Part shown: in pieces, positions 8,132-16,792 of the stretch
Position numbering within the stretch: position 1 is the stretch's first letter
Layout of the letters: every line of letters begins with the position of its first letter
Source of the DNA: an uncultured beta proteobacterium
GTDB taxonomy: Bacteria; Pseudomonadota; Gammaproteobacteria; Burkholderiales; SG8-39
Assembly: GCA_903859155.1 (NCBI GenBank)
Contig: CAIOLO010000116.1
Coordinates: 1-64,000 of the forward strand
Reading direction: 5' to 3'
DNA: 64,000 nucleotides
Position numbers and translations under genes: made by a program
The notes under the pieces: generated by a model
What the model was told of the DNA's origin: nothing
The model's database searches: none
What the model saw: only the letters and a program-made list of their open reading frames with translations

Positions 8132-9537
8132 CCGCGGCGCGGTCGGATGCGCCCATATCGCTGACCGCGACGCTTGTCGTGCTGTTCGCGGCGGTATCGG
8201 TGGCGGTTCTCGCCGTGACCAACGCTTTCGTGTTTTTCTTCGTCGAGCAGCAATGGCGCAACAGTGCCCAGCAGGACCTTGAAGTGGGCGGCAACGCGCT
8301 GCGGATGCTGGTGGCCTCGAATCCTGATGCCGGCAGCTTCGCCACCCGCGGCGGCACCATCACCACCGAACTTGGCAAGAATCGCCGTCTTACCTTCTCG
8401 GTGAGCACCGGCGCTGGCGTGGTTCTCCTCAGCACCCTGCCCAAGGGATTTCCCGCGGAAGCGTTTTACCAAGCGGCGGATATTGAACATCCGGTGGATT
8501 GGCAATGGGATCAGCGGCATTTCAGTATCGCGGAAATTACCGGCCACTTTGCAGATACCAGCGTCGCCGGCCTGCGCCTGGCGCTGGACGTCACCGAGCC
8601 CCGCGACATTCAGGGCGCCTACAGCAGGGCACTGGTTCTGATCACGGTTGCCGGCGGTCTCATAGCCGCAGTGCTGGGTCTGGTGGCGGTGCGCCAGGGC
8701 CTCGAGCCGCTGCGGCGCATGGCCACGGCCGCCGGCCAGATTACTGCGAGCCGCCTGGGCGAACGCCTGCGGCCGGAGGACACGCCGGCGGAACTCTCCG
8801 AGATGGCGTCGAATTTCAACGGAATGCTCGAGCGGCTTGAAGACTCGTTCAGGCGTCTGAACGACTTTTCCTCGGATATCGCGCACGAGTTGCGCACGCC
8901 GATCAACAATCTCCAGGGGCAGACCCAGGTCGCGCTGTCGCGCGCGCGCTCGAGTGACGATTATCGCTCCGTGCTGGAGTTGAACGCCGAGGAGTTCGAG
9001 CGCCTCTCACACATGATCCAGGACATGCTGTTTCTTGCGCAGGCCGATAACGCCCAGGCGGCGCTCAACCTCGAAGAGGTGAATCTTGCGGCCGAGTGCG
9101 CCAAGATCATCGAGTATTTTGAGCCGGTCATCGAAGAAGGGCGCCTGTGCGTCGAATTGCGCGGACAGGGCAGCGTGCACGCTGATCGGCTGCTGCTGCA
9201 GCGCGCCCTGGCCAATCTGGTGTCCAACGCGGTGCGAAACAGCCCGCCGGGCGCATTGGTGCAAATCGAGATTGCCGCCCCGAACGCGCAGCAGGTGTCC
9301 GTTGACATTGTCAATCCCGGACCGGGCATCCCCGCAGAGGAGTTGCCGCGTATTTTTGACCGCTTCTACCGAACCCGCGGCGCCAGGGACAGAAAGCTCG
9401 AAGGCACCGGCCTCGGACTGGCCATCGTGCGCACCATTGCCCGGTTGCACGGCGGCGATGTCGCCGTGCAGAGCAATCCGGAGGTTGAGACGCGGTTTCG
9501 GCTGGTTCTGCCGCGCGAAGGCGCAACGGCGGCTTGA
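8128..9537 (+). CDS. cusS: Heavy-metal-type sensor histidine kinase, CusS/CopS
   Basis: This 469-residue kinase has two transmembrane segments (about 12-35 and 170-192) enclosing a periplasmic sensor region, then a HAMP linker ([18 protein letters not shown]). The dimerisation/phosphoacceptor helix has His253 in [19 protein letters not shown] HATPase domain follows, with N box [10 protein letters not shown]1 [18 protein letters not shown] and G2 [18 protein letters not shown]. The [10 protein letters not shown] variant is typical of the CusS/IrlB heavy-metal group. The start is GTG, overlapping the regulator stop. It phosphorylates the adjacent regulator. No metal-efflux operon follows, which is unusual for this type. 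Confidence 0.9.
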   Translation: MTAARSDAPISLTATLVVLFAAVSVAVLAVTNAFVFFFVEQQWRNSAQQDLEVGGNALRMLVASNPDAGSFATRGGTITTELGKNRRLTFSVSTGAGVVLLSTLPKGFPAEAFYQAADIEHPVDWQWDQRHFSIAEITGHFADTSVAGLRLALDVTEPRDIQGAYSRALVLITVAGGLIAAVLGLVAVRQGLEPLRRMATAAGQITASRLGERLRPEDTPAELSEMASNFNGMLERLEDSFRRLNDFSSDIAHELRTPINNLQGQTQVALSRARSSDDYRSVLELNAEEFERLSHMIQDMLFLAQADNAQAALNLEEVNLAAECAKIIEYFEPVIEEGRLCVELRGQGSVHADRLLLQRALANLVSNAVRNSPPGALVQIEIAAPNAQQVSVDIVNPGPGIPAEELPRIFDRFYRTRGARDRKLEGTGLGLAIVRTIARLHGGDVAVQSNPEVETRFRLVLPREGATAA

Positions 9538-9710
9538 AGCGCCGCCATCGTCGGCACATCGGGCAGCGCGGCGAGCGCCGGCGCCGTGCCTTTGCGCAAG
9601 AAGGCCGAGGATTTGCTCTAGAATGCCGCGGCGATCATTTTTGATGCACTTTCGATATCAGCCATGGAGCAAGCATCCAGGCGGTCGACGGTCCCAAGGG
9701 AATCTGAATC

Positions 9711-10190
9711 GTGTCGGATATCGAACTGCAGCTGTCGGTTGAGAACCTGCTCGCACGCTATGTTCATGCCATTGATGATGACCGCCTCGAGGATTGGCCG
9801 GGTTTTTTCGTCGATCAGGGCATCTACAGGATAGTCACCGCCGAAAACCTGGAGCGCGGCTTGCCGCTGCCTGTCATGCTGGCAGAGTCGCGCGCGATGC
9901 TGCTCGACCGGGTGAATTCGCTGCGTCGGGCCAATGCCTGCGAGGCGCAGCGCTACCGGCATTCGGTGACGGCGACGCTCATCGACCGCATCGATTCCGC
10001 ACGCGTGCGCAGCGTCAGCAATTTTTTCGTTGTCCGCATCATGCGCACCGGCGAGCCCGCGCTGTTCGCCAGCGGCAGCTACCTCGACCGCATTTTGCTC
10101 GACGGCGACAACGGCCAGCCGCAGTTCGAGGAGCGCGTCGTGGTGCTCGACAGCCGCGCGGTGGATCCCCTGCTGGCGATTCCGATTTAA
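9711..10190 (+). CDS. Ring-hydroxylating dioxygenase beta-subunit-like protein
   Basis: This 159-residue protein has the NTF2-like cone fold of the small (beta) subunit of Rieske non-heme iron dioxygenases. The opening LLARYVHAIDDDRLEDWPGFF matches the family pattern, followed by a central NACEAQRYRHSVTATLI, where the family has an RRxxH-type block, and strands SNFFVVRIMRTGEPALFASG and FEERVVVLDSRAVDPLLAIP. Beta subunits are structural and need a Rieske alpha subunit, yet none is adjacent. The start is GTG with AAGGGA about 12 nt upstream. It may serve an alpha subunit elsewhere or have been recruited to another role. Confidence 0.75.
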   Translation: MSDIELQLSVENLLARYVHAIDDDRLEDWPGFFVDQGIYRIVTAENLERGLPLPVMLAESRAMLLDRVNSLRRANACEAQRYRHSVTATLIDRIDSARVRSVSNFFVVRIMRTGEPALFASGSYLDRILLDGDNGQPQFEERVVVLDSRAVDPLLAIPI

Positions 10191-10413
10191 GTCCGCAAAC
10201 CGCCGCAAAGCCGCAAAACGGCACAGAACGAATTCCTGATTGTCGGCCACTTCCCCGTTTCGAGAACATATGACAATGCCAAGTTTTGAAGTCGGGGGAA
10301 AGATCCGGTGACAGGTGTTTCGCAGGACAGACACCCCCACGTACGGGTAATATCCCGCCGAATCGGGAAAGCATACCGATTCCATTTTTCGAAAATCCTT
10401 ACGGAGGCAAGAC

Positions 10414-11235
10414 ATGAAGGCAGCGAATTTTTCGCGTCGTTCGGTACTTACGCTGGGACTGGCGGCCCTGGCCGCAGGGGTGTTCGCGCAGCAGCCCAAA
10501 TTCGAACCCAGCGTGGGCCAGCCGGGGAAGGATGTGGTCTGGGTGCCGACTTCGCAGGTGGTGGTCGACACCATGCTGAACCTGGCCAAAGTCACCGCGC
10601 AGGACGTTGTCTATGACCTGGGCTCCGGAGATGGCCGAACGGTGATCACCGCCGCCAAGCGCGGTGCCCGTGCCAAGGGCATCGAATTCAACCCCGACAT
10701 GGTGGAATTGTCCAAGCAGAACGCCGTCAAGGAAGGCGTCACCGCGCGCGCCACCTTCGTCAAGGCAGACCTGTTCGAGACCGATTTCTCCGAGGCGACC
10801 GTGATTACCATGTTTTTGTTGCCCAGCATCAATCTCAAACTGCGGCCGAAGATTCTCGACATGAAACCGGGCACGCGCGTTGCATCCAACTCCTTCACCA
10901 TGGGTGAGTGGCAGGACGATGAAACCGCTACCATGGACGCCAAGGATGGCTGCACCTACTGGTGCGTGGCGCATTTCTGGATCGTTCCGGCCAAGGTGCA
11001 GGGCAACTGGCACGTAGGCCAGGGCGAACTGGCCCTGAAGCAGGAGTTCCAGATGGTTTCCGGGACGCTGACCGCCGACGGTAAATCGGTGCCGGTTGCG
11101 GGCCGCCTGCGCGGTGAACAGATCACCTTCACCGCCGGTGGCGCGGAATACACCGGCAAGGTCAACGGCAATTCCATGGACGGCACGCGCAAGGTCGGCA
11201 ACAGCTCGGCTGCTTTCAGCGCCGCCCGCCGTTAG
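10414..11235 (+). CDS. Exported SAM-dependent methyltransferase-like protein (Tat signal)
   Basis: This 273-residue protein begins with a signal sequence containing a twin-arginine motif (SRRSVLTLGLAALAAGVFAQ). It continues with a class I methyltransferase domain (about 45-170): motif I is VVYDLGSGDGRTVITAAKRG, motif II is GIEFNPDMVELSKQNA, and ATFVKADLFETDFSEATVIT fits motifs III-IV. The C-terminal 90 residues form a beta-rich domain (LTADGKSVPVAGRLRGEQIT). Known class I methyltransferases need cytoplasmic SAM, so export is puzzling. The domain could bind another ligand, or the signal could act as a membrane anchor. A good GGAGG ribosome site precedes the ATG, and a terminator follows at 11296. 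Substrate unknown. Confidence 0.8.
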   Translation: MKAANFSRRSVLTLGLAALAAGVFAQQPKFEPSVGQPGKDVVWVPTSQVVVDTMLNLAKVTAQDVVYDLGSGDGRTVITAAKRGARAKGIEFNPDMVELSKQNAVKEGVTARATFVKADLFETDFSEATVITMFLLPSINLKLRPKILDMKPGTRVASNSFTMGEWQDDETATMDAKDGCTYWCVAHFWIVPAKVQGNWHVGQGELALKQEFQMVSGTLTADGKSVPVAGRLRGEQITFTAGGAEYTGKVNGNSMDGTRKVGNSSAAFSAARR

Positions 11236-11295
11236 AACTGTCCTGGCGCGGGGCGTGTGTGGTGGCGCTCCCAGCCAGGTTTTCATTGACCGGGG

Positions 11296-11325
11296 AATCG
11301 CCGCTTCGCGGCGATTTTCATTTTC
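11296..11325 (+). terminator. Intrinsic terminator after the exported methyltransferase gene
   Basis: A perfect 9-bp stem, AATCGCCGC (11296-11304) and GCGGCGATT (11308-11316), closes a TTC loop and is followed by a T-rich tail (TTCATTTTC). It lies 60 bp after the methyltransferase stop and just before bioF, separating the two units. Confidence 0.75.
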
Positions 11326-11349
11326 GTCCCTCGTCAGAACCGGAAAACC

Positions 11350-12519
11350 GTGACGCAAACAAGACTCAGCGCCCAGCTTGACGAGCTCGCACGGCGGGAT
11401 CTCATCCGTTCGCGCCGCATTCTCGAGGGTCCGCAGGGCCCGCGCGTCGCCATCGGCGGGCGCGATTACCTCGCCTTCTGCAGCAATGACTATCTGGGCC
11501 TGGCCAACCACCCGCGCATCAACGCGGCGGCCATCGCGGCGGTGCAGCGTTTCGGTGTCGGCGCGGGCGCCTCGCCCATGGTGACCGGGCACAATGCCCT
11601 GCACCAGCGCCTGGAGGAAAAACTGGCCGCGTTCGCGGGCCTGCCGCGTGCTTTGCTGTTTCCGAGCGGCTACCAGGCCAATATCGGCGCGGTGACTGCG
11701 CTGGTCGGGCGCAGCGACGCGGTATTTTCCGACAAACTCAATCACGCCTCGCTCATCGACGGCGCGCGCCTGTCGCGCGCCGAGGTGACCCGCTACGCGC
11801 ATGGCAGCGTGGCGTCGCTGGCGCGCGCGCTCGCCGCCAGCGACGCCAAGGTCAAACTGGTTGCCACCGACAGTGTTTTCAGCATGGACGGCGACATAGC
11901 GCCGCTGCCTGAAATACTCGCGTTGTGCGAGCGTCACGATGCCTGGCTGCTGGTGGACGATGCGCACGGGTTGGGCGTGCTCGGCGCCGGCGGGCGCGGC
12001 GCGCTCGAGCACTTCGGCCTTGCCTCGCCGCGCATTGTCTATGTCGGCACACTGGGCAAGGCGGCCGGAGTGGCCGGCGCATTCGTCGCCGGCGCGGAAG
12101 AAATCGTCGAAACCGTACTGCAGCGCGCCCGCACCTATATTTTTTCCACCGCGGCGCCGGCAATGCTGGCGGCGGCGGTCGAAGAGAGCCTGGATGTCAT
12201 GCGCGAGGAAGCATGGCGACGGGCGCATCTTGCCGAGTTGATCGCGGCGCTCAAAGACGGCCTCGCCGGCAGCGCGGCGCGCCTGGCGCCCTCCTCGACG
12301 CCGGTGCAGCCGCTGATCGTCGGGGCCAACGCCGCGGCGCTGGCGCTGGCGGAATTCCTGCGCGAGCGCGGCATCCTGGTGCCGGCGATTCGCCCGCCGA
12401 CAGTCCCCGAGGGCACCGCGCGCCTGCGCATTTCGCTATCGGCGGCCCACAGCATCGATGACGTGCGGCAACTGGTGCAGGCGCTTCGCGCCATGCCCTC
12501 GCTGCCGCAGGGCGCTTAG
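11350..12519 (+). CDS. bioF: 8-amino-7-oxononanoate synthase
   Basis: This 389-residue PLP enzyme of the alpha-oxoamine synthase family condenses pimeloyl-ACP (or -CoA) with L-alanine in biotin synthesis. Family markers are YLAFCSNDYLGLANHPRI near the N terminus, GAGASPMVTGHNALHQRLEE, SVFSMDGDIAPLPEI, LLVDDAHGLGVLG, and the PLP lysine in VGTLGKAAGVAGAF. Length equals the family norm (about 384-390). Translation starts at GTG 11350. It is the first gene of a bioF-bioD-bioA operon, with bioD starting 13 bp after its stop. Confidence 0.96.
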   Translation: MTQTRLSAQLDELARRDLIRSRRILEGPQGPRVAIGGRDYLAFCSNDYLGLANHPRINAAAIAAVQRFGVGAGASPMVTGHNALHQRLEEKLAAFAGLPRALLFPSGYQANIGAVTALVGRSDAVFSDKLNHASLIDGARLSRAEVTRYAHGSVASLARALAASDAKVKLVATDSVFSMDGDIAPLPEILALCERHDAWLLVDDAHGLGVLGAGGRGALEHFGLASPRIVYVGTLGKAAGVAGAFVAGAEEIVETVLQRARTYIFSTAAPAMLAAAVEESLDVMREEAWRRAHLAELIAALKDGLAGSAARLAPSSTPVQPLIVGANAAALALAEFLRERGILVPAIRPPTVPEGTARLRISLSAAHSIDDVRQLVQALRAMPSLPQGA

Positions 12520-12532
12520 AGCACTTCAGGCC

Positions 12533-13210
12533 ATGGCCCGGGGATTCTTTGTTACCGGCACCGACACCGGGGTGGGCAAGACCCTGGCGGCCTGCGCTCT
12601 GCTGCAGGCTTTTTCGTTGCGGGGATATTCGGTAATCGGCATGAAACCGGTGGCTGCCGGCAGCGACGATGGCAGACATGGCGACGTGGATGCGCTGGTC
12701 GCGGCAAGTACCGTGAAAGCCGCTGCCGACCTGGTCAATCCCTACGCTTTCGATCCGCCGATTGCCCCGCATATTGCCGCGCTGCAAGCGGGCGTCGACA
12801 TCAGCCTGGCGCGCATCGCCACGGCGTATCGTCAGCTTGCCGCCTGCGCCGATGTGGTGGTGGTGGAGGGCGCCGGAGGATTCATGATCCCGCTCAACGC
12901 CGCGCAAACCGGTGCCGACCTGGCACGGCAGCTGGCACTGCCGGTGGTGCTGGTGGTGGGCATGCGCCTCGGGTGCCTGAGTCACGCGCTGCTCACGCGC
13001 CACGCCATCGCCGAGCAGGGTCTGGTTTGTGCGGGCTGGGTGGCCAACTGCCTGCAGCCGGCCATGCCGGTGCTCGAGGAGAACATCCGGACCTTGTCAG
13101 AGCGCCTCGAGGCGCCGCTGCTGGGCCGCATTCCGCATTACGACCGGCCCGCGGCGGTGACGGCGGCCGCCTGCCTGAATTTCGAGGCAATTGCCGGGAG
13201 CGCGCGATGA
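12533..13210 (+). CDS. bioD: Dethiobiotin synthetase
   Basis: This 225-residue ATP-dependent enzyme closes the ureido ring of dethiobiotin from 7,8-diaminopelargonic acid and CO2. The P-loop is FFVTGTDTGVGKTLAACALL (residues 4-23). Further signatures are VIGMKPVAAGSDDG, INPYAFDPPIAPHIAA-like NPYAFDPPIAPHIAAL, and VVVVEGAGGFMIPLNAAQT. The ATG at 12533 is chosen because the conserved N terminus starts there; upstream in-frame sequence belongs to bioF. Its stop overlaps the bioA start by 4 bp (ATGA), so the two are translationally coupled. Confidence 0.95.
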   Translation: MARGFFVTGTDTGVGKTLAACALLQAFSLRGYSVIGMKPVAAGSDDGRHGDVDALVAASTVKAAADLVNPYAFDPPIAPHIAALQAGVDISLARIATAYRQLAACADVVVVEGAGGFMIPLNAAQTGADLARQLALPVVLVVGMRLGCLSHALLTRHAIAEQGLVCAGWVANCLQPAMPVLEENIRTLSERLEAPLLGRIPHYDRPAAVTAAACLNFEAIAGSAR

Positions 13211-14511
13211 ACAATCGCGAGATGCTGGAACGCAGCCTGCGCGCGGTGTGGCATCCATGCACGCAGATGAAACACCACGAGCTGTTGCCGCTGGTGCCGG
13301 TGGCGCGGGCCGAAGGGGCCTGGCTCATCGACTTTGAAGGCAACCGCATCCTCGACGCCATCAGCTCCTGGTGGGTGAACCTTCTGGGCCACGGCAATCC
13401 GCGCATCAACGCGGCGATTGTGCGTCAGCTGCAGACACTCGAACACGTCATGCTTGCCGGCTTCACGCACGAGCCGGTGGTGCGCCTCTCGGAACGCCTG
13501 GCCGCTCTCGCCCCGGGAAGACTGGGCCACTGTTTCTACGGTTCGGACGGCGCTTCGGCCATCGAGATCGCCCTGAAGATGAGTTTTCACGCCTGGCGCA
13601 ACGCGGGTCGCGAGGCGAAAACCGGCTTCATCGCACTGGAGAACAGCTATCACGGCGAAACCCTGGGAGCGCTTTCGGTGACCGATGTGCCGCTGTTTCG
13701 CGACACCTATGCGCCGCTGCTGCGCAACTGCGCGCGCGTCCCCTCCCCTGATGCGCGCCTTGCCGAGCCCGGCGAGTCGGCGCGGGATTTTGCATTGCGC
13801 TGCGCGCGCGCGCTCGAGTCGCACCTCGAAGCACACGCGCACCAGACCGCCGCACTGATTGTCGAACCCCTGGTGCAATGTGCCGGCGGCATGGCAATGC
13901 ACGACGCGGAGTACCTGCGCCGCGCGCGTGAACTGTGCAGCCGCTTCGAGGTGCACCTCATTGCCGATGAGATTGCCGTGGGCTTCGGGCGCACCGGCAC
14001 GCTGTTTGCCTGCGAGCAGGCCGGCATTGCGCCGGACTTCCTCTGCCTGTCCAAAGGCCTCTCGGGCGGTTACCTGCCCTTGTCGGTGGTGATGACCAGC
14101 GACAGCGTCTATGCGGCCTTCTACGACGACAGCCTGGCGCGCGGCTTCCTGCATTCGCATTCCTATACCGGCAATGCGCTTGCCTGCAGCGCGGCGCTCG
14201 CGGTGCTCGACATCCTGGAAGAAGACCGCGTGATCGAGCGCAACCGCGCCACCGCGGCGCAGATCAACAAGGCCACGGCGCCATTGCGAGATCATCCGCA
14301 GGTCCGGAATTTCCGCAACCAGGGAATGATCTGGGCATTCGATGCCGCCGATGCGTCGCCGCAATTCGCCCGCGACTTTTTCAACCGGGCCGTCGCCTCC
14401 GGCGTGCTGTTGCGGCCGCTGGGGAACACGGTGTACTGGATGCCGCCTTACGTCCTTGCCGATGCGGAAATCGAATTTCTGGCGCGCTCGCTGGAACAGT
14501 TGATGCAATGA
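13207..14511 (+). CDS. bioA: Adenosylmethionine-8-amino-7-oxononanoate aminotransferase
   Basis: This 434-residue class III PLP aminotransferase transfers the amino group of S-adenosylmethionine to KAPA to give DAPA, the substrate of BioD. Signatures are VWHPCTQMKHHELLPLVPVA at the N terminus, ISSWWVNLLGHGNPRINAAI, FYGSDGASAIEIALKMSF, NSYHGETLGALSVTD, LIADEIAVGFGRTGTLFA, and the PLP lysine in CLSKGLSGGYLPLSVVMTS. Length is normal. It ends the bio operon and is followed by a terminator at 14554. Neither bioB nor bioC/bioH lies in the window. Confidence 0.96.
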   Translation: MNNREMLERSLRAVWHPCTQMKHHELLPLVPVARAEGAWLIDFEGNRILDAISSWWVNLLGHGNPRINAAIVRQLQTLEHVMLAGFTHEPVVRLSERLAALAPGRLGHCFYGSDGASAIEIALKMSFHAWRNAGREAKTGFIALENSYHGETLGALSVTDVPLFRDTYAPLLRNCARVPSPDARLAEPGESARDFALRCARALESHLEAHAHQTAALIVEPLVQCAGGMAMHDAEYLRRARELCSRFEVHLIADEIAVGFGRTGTLFACEQAGIAPDFLCLSKGLSGGYLPLSVVMTSDSVYAAFYDDSLARGFLHSHSYTGNALACSAALAVLDILEEDRVIERNRATAAQINKATAPLRDHPQVRNFRNQGMIWAFDAADASPQFARDFFNRAVASGVLLRPLGNTVYWMPPYVLADAEIEFLARSLEQLMQ

Positions 14512-14553
14512 TGATGGCGCGCAGCGAAGATTCTCCGGATTGCCTACTATGGC

Positions 14554-14590
14554 GGTCGCGTCACCACGGTGACGGCGACCCTTGTTTTTT
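14554..14590 (+). terminator. bioA: Intrinsic terminator after bioA
   Basis: GGTCGCGTCACC (14554-14565) pairs with GGTGACGGCGACC (14568-14580) with one bulged base, and the stem is followed by CTTGTTTTTT. It ends the bioFDA transcript just upstream of the glyoxalase-fold gene. Confidence 0.75.
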
Positions 14591-14602
14591 CGGAGCAGGC
14601 AC

Positions 14603-14980
14603 ATGACCACCTTCAGACTCGAGCACTTGCACGTCAAGACCAGCGATCCGGCTAAGACCGCGCGCTTCTACATGGAAACCCTGGGCGCGACGCTGATCGA
14701 GGCAAGCCACAACGACACTCGTTTTCGCGTCAACCTGCACGGGCTGACGCTCAATATCACCGACCATGTCGAGTACCAGAAGCGCCAGCAGAAATACGGC
14801 CTCGAACATCTGGCGGTGGAAACCGACGACATGGACGGCACGCTGGCAAAATTGAAAAGCCAGGGAGCGATCGTGCTCGAGCAGATGATTTCGCCGATCC
14901 CGGCGCACCGCGGCGGGCGGATCTGTTTCCTGGAGGGGCCCGAGGGAATCCAGCTCGAATTGATCGAAATCATGCCTTGA
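14603..14980 (+). CDS. VOC/glyoxalase-fold protein
   Basis: This 125-residue protein has the vicinal-oxygen-chelate fold. The first beta-alpha-beta unit is RLEHLHVKTSDPAKTARFYM, with a metal-ligand-type His. The second is LEHLAVETDDMDGTLAKLKS, and ends RICFLEGPEGIQLELIEIMP, where the Glu near the end is the usual metal ligand. The ATG at 14603 has GGAG 7 nt upstream. An in-frame ATG at 14582 would place the start inside the bioA terminator. It stands alone between bioA and the convergent selO, and the substrate (glyoxalase, dioxygenase or resistance role) cannot be told. Confidence 0.82.
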   Translation: MTTFRLEHLHVKTSDPAKTARFYMETLGATLIEASHNDTRFRVNLHGLTLNITDHVEYQKRQQKYGLEHLAVETDDMDGTLAKLKSQGAIVLEQMISPIPAHRGGRICFLEGPEGIQLELIEIMP

Positions 14981-15103
14981 AGGACAGAAAGCCGGGAAGC
15001 GCCGTTTCCGACTCGATGAAAATATTTCCCGACGGTCATGCGGGTGAGCCCCGGGTAAATGATTTTGTGCCTGAGGTTTCTTCGGCGGTTCCCAAGGGGC
15101 GAT

Positions 15104-16711
15104 TCAGGAACTGCAGGAGAGCATCGAACACCCGGCTTTTTTCCTCGCCCACTCAGGACGCTTTGCCGCGTAGCGTTCGCGGCCGGGCTGCTCGTCGTAG
15201 GGCCGGCGCATGACATCGAGCAGTTCGTGGATCGGCGCGTCGTCGCCTTGGTGCGCGGCATCGATGGCCTGTTGCGCGAGGTAGTTGCGCAGCACGAATT
15301 TTGGATTGACGGCATTCATGCGTTCGCGCCGAACCGCTGCGGGCTCCTGATCTTCGCGCACCCGCGCTGCGTATTGCGCGAGCCAGCCGGTGAGCGCGGT
15401 TTCGTTCCGGTCGCGCAGGTCTTCGCGGTAAAAACATTCCTGCAGCAGGTCCGCCGAGGGATGGCCGAGGGGCATGTCGGCAAGCGCGCGATAAAAAATC
15501 GTCATGTCCATTTCGGCCTCGCGCATCAGGCGCATGGCCTGTGCGACCAGCGCTTCGTCTTGTTCACGCCAGGATTTGAGCCCGAACTTCGCCGCCGTCA
15601 TGGCCTGCTGGCTTTCGGTGTAGACCGCGACATAACGCTCCAGCGCGGCTTCGAGCGGCGCAGGCGAGGGGAAGAGGTCCAGCAGCGCGCTGCCCAGCCG
15701 CGCCAGATTCCACTGCGCGATATGCGGCTGCTGGCCGAAGCGGTAACGGCGCTGGCCGGCATCGGTGGTGTTGGGGGTCCAGTCCGGATCGAAGTTGTCG
15801 ATCCAGCCGTAGGGGCCGTAGTCGATGGTCAGGCCGAGGATGGACATATTGTCGGTGTTCATCACCCCGTGCACGAAGCCCACGCGCATCCAGTGGGCGA
15901 CCATTCTGGCGGTGCGCTCGCACACCTCCTCGAACCAGCGGCGGCGGCGCTCGGCCGGGTCACCCGCGAGGTGGGGGAAATCGCGCGCGATGGTAAAGTC
16001 CACCAGCCGCTCAAGCAGCGTGTTGTCCTCGCGCGAGGCGAAGATCTCGAAATTGCCGAAACGGATGAAGGAGGGCGACACGCGGCACACCACCGCACCG
16101 GGTTCGTCGGCCGGATTGCCGTCGTAGAACATGTCGCGCAGCACCGCTTCGCCGGTGCCCACCAGGCACAGTGCGCGTGTGCTCGGTACGCCCAGATGGT
16201 GCATGGCCTCGCTGCACAGAAATTCGCGGATGGAAGAGCGCAGCACCGCGCGGCCGTCGGCCGAGCGCGAGTAAGGCGTGAGGCCGGCGCCCTTGAGTTG
16301 CAGTTCCCAGCGCTCGCCCGCTGCGTTCACGGTTTCGCCGAGGGTGATGGCGCGTCCGTCGCCCAGTTGCCCCGCCCAGTTGCCGAACTGGTGGCCGCCA
16401 TAGCACGCGGCGTAGGGCTGCATGTCAGGGTGCAGGCTGTTGCCGCCGAAAATCTTGGCGAACTCCGGCGAGGCAATGTCAACCTCCGCAATGCCCAGCA
16501 AGGTGGCGACTTCCCTGGCGTGCGCGATGAGCCGCGGCGCGGCCACCGGAGTGGGCAGCACGCGCGACCAGCAGGCATTGCGTACCTGGCGCGGCTGCAC
16601 GGTGTCCAGGGGATCGCCGGGCAGTTCCGCGACAAAGCGGTTGTCAAAGCGCAGGCCGCGCAGCACCCCGGGAGGGGCGCGATCCATGCCTGCGGGGGGT
16701 GTATTTTTCAT
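15104..16711 (-). CDS. selO: Protein adenylyltransferase SelO (YdiU family), Cys form
   Basis: This 535-residue pseudokinase-fold enzyme transfers AMP to Ser/Thr/Tyr of target proteins and is tied to oxidative stress in studied homologues. Landmarks are [80 protein letters not shown] (metal ligands Asn and Asp) and [20 protein letters not shown]. It ends in SMLSCSS, where eukaryotic SelO has selenocysteine, so this copy is the cysteine form. Some bacterial homologues are shorter (E. coli about 478). It lies 81 bp downstream of the UGSC gene on the same strand. Confidence 0.95.
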   Translation of the reverse strand: MKNTPPAGMDRAPPGVLRGLRFDNRFVAELPGDPLDTVQPRQVRNACWSRVLPTPVAAPRLIAHAREVATLLGIAEVDIASPEFAKIFGGNSLHPDMQPYAACYGGHQFGNWAGQLGDGRAITLGETVNAAGERWELQLKGAGLTPYSRSADGRAVLRSSIREFLCSEAMHHLGVPSTRALCLVGTGEAVLRDMFYDGNPADEPGAVVCRVSPSFIRFGNFEIFASREDNTLLERLVDFTIARDFPHLAGDPAERRRRWFEEVCERTARMVAHWMRVGFVHGVMNTDNMSILGLTIDYGPYGWIDNFDPDWTPNTTDAGQRRYRFGQQPHIAQWNLARLGSALLDLFPSPAPLEAALERYVAVYTESQQAMTAAKFGLKSWREQDEALVAQAMRLMREAEMDMTIFYRALADMPLGHPSADLLQECFYREDLRDRNETALTGWLAQYAARVREDQEPAAVRRERMNAVNPKFVLRNYLAQQAIDAAHQGDDAPIHELLDVMRRPYDEQPGRERYAAKRPEWARKKAGCSMLSCSS

Positions 16712-16792
16712 CGCGCAATTATGTCACGCGAGTACGTCCTGCCGTCCTCGGCGTACCAGGCAATGACCACCTGCACGGCACGGTCATTTTCT

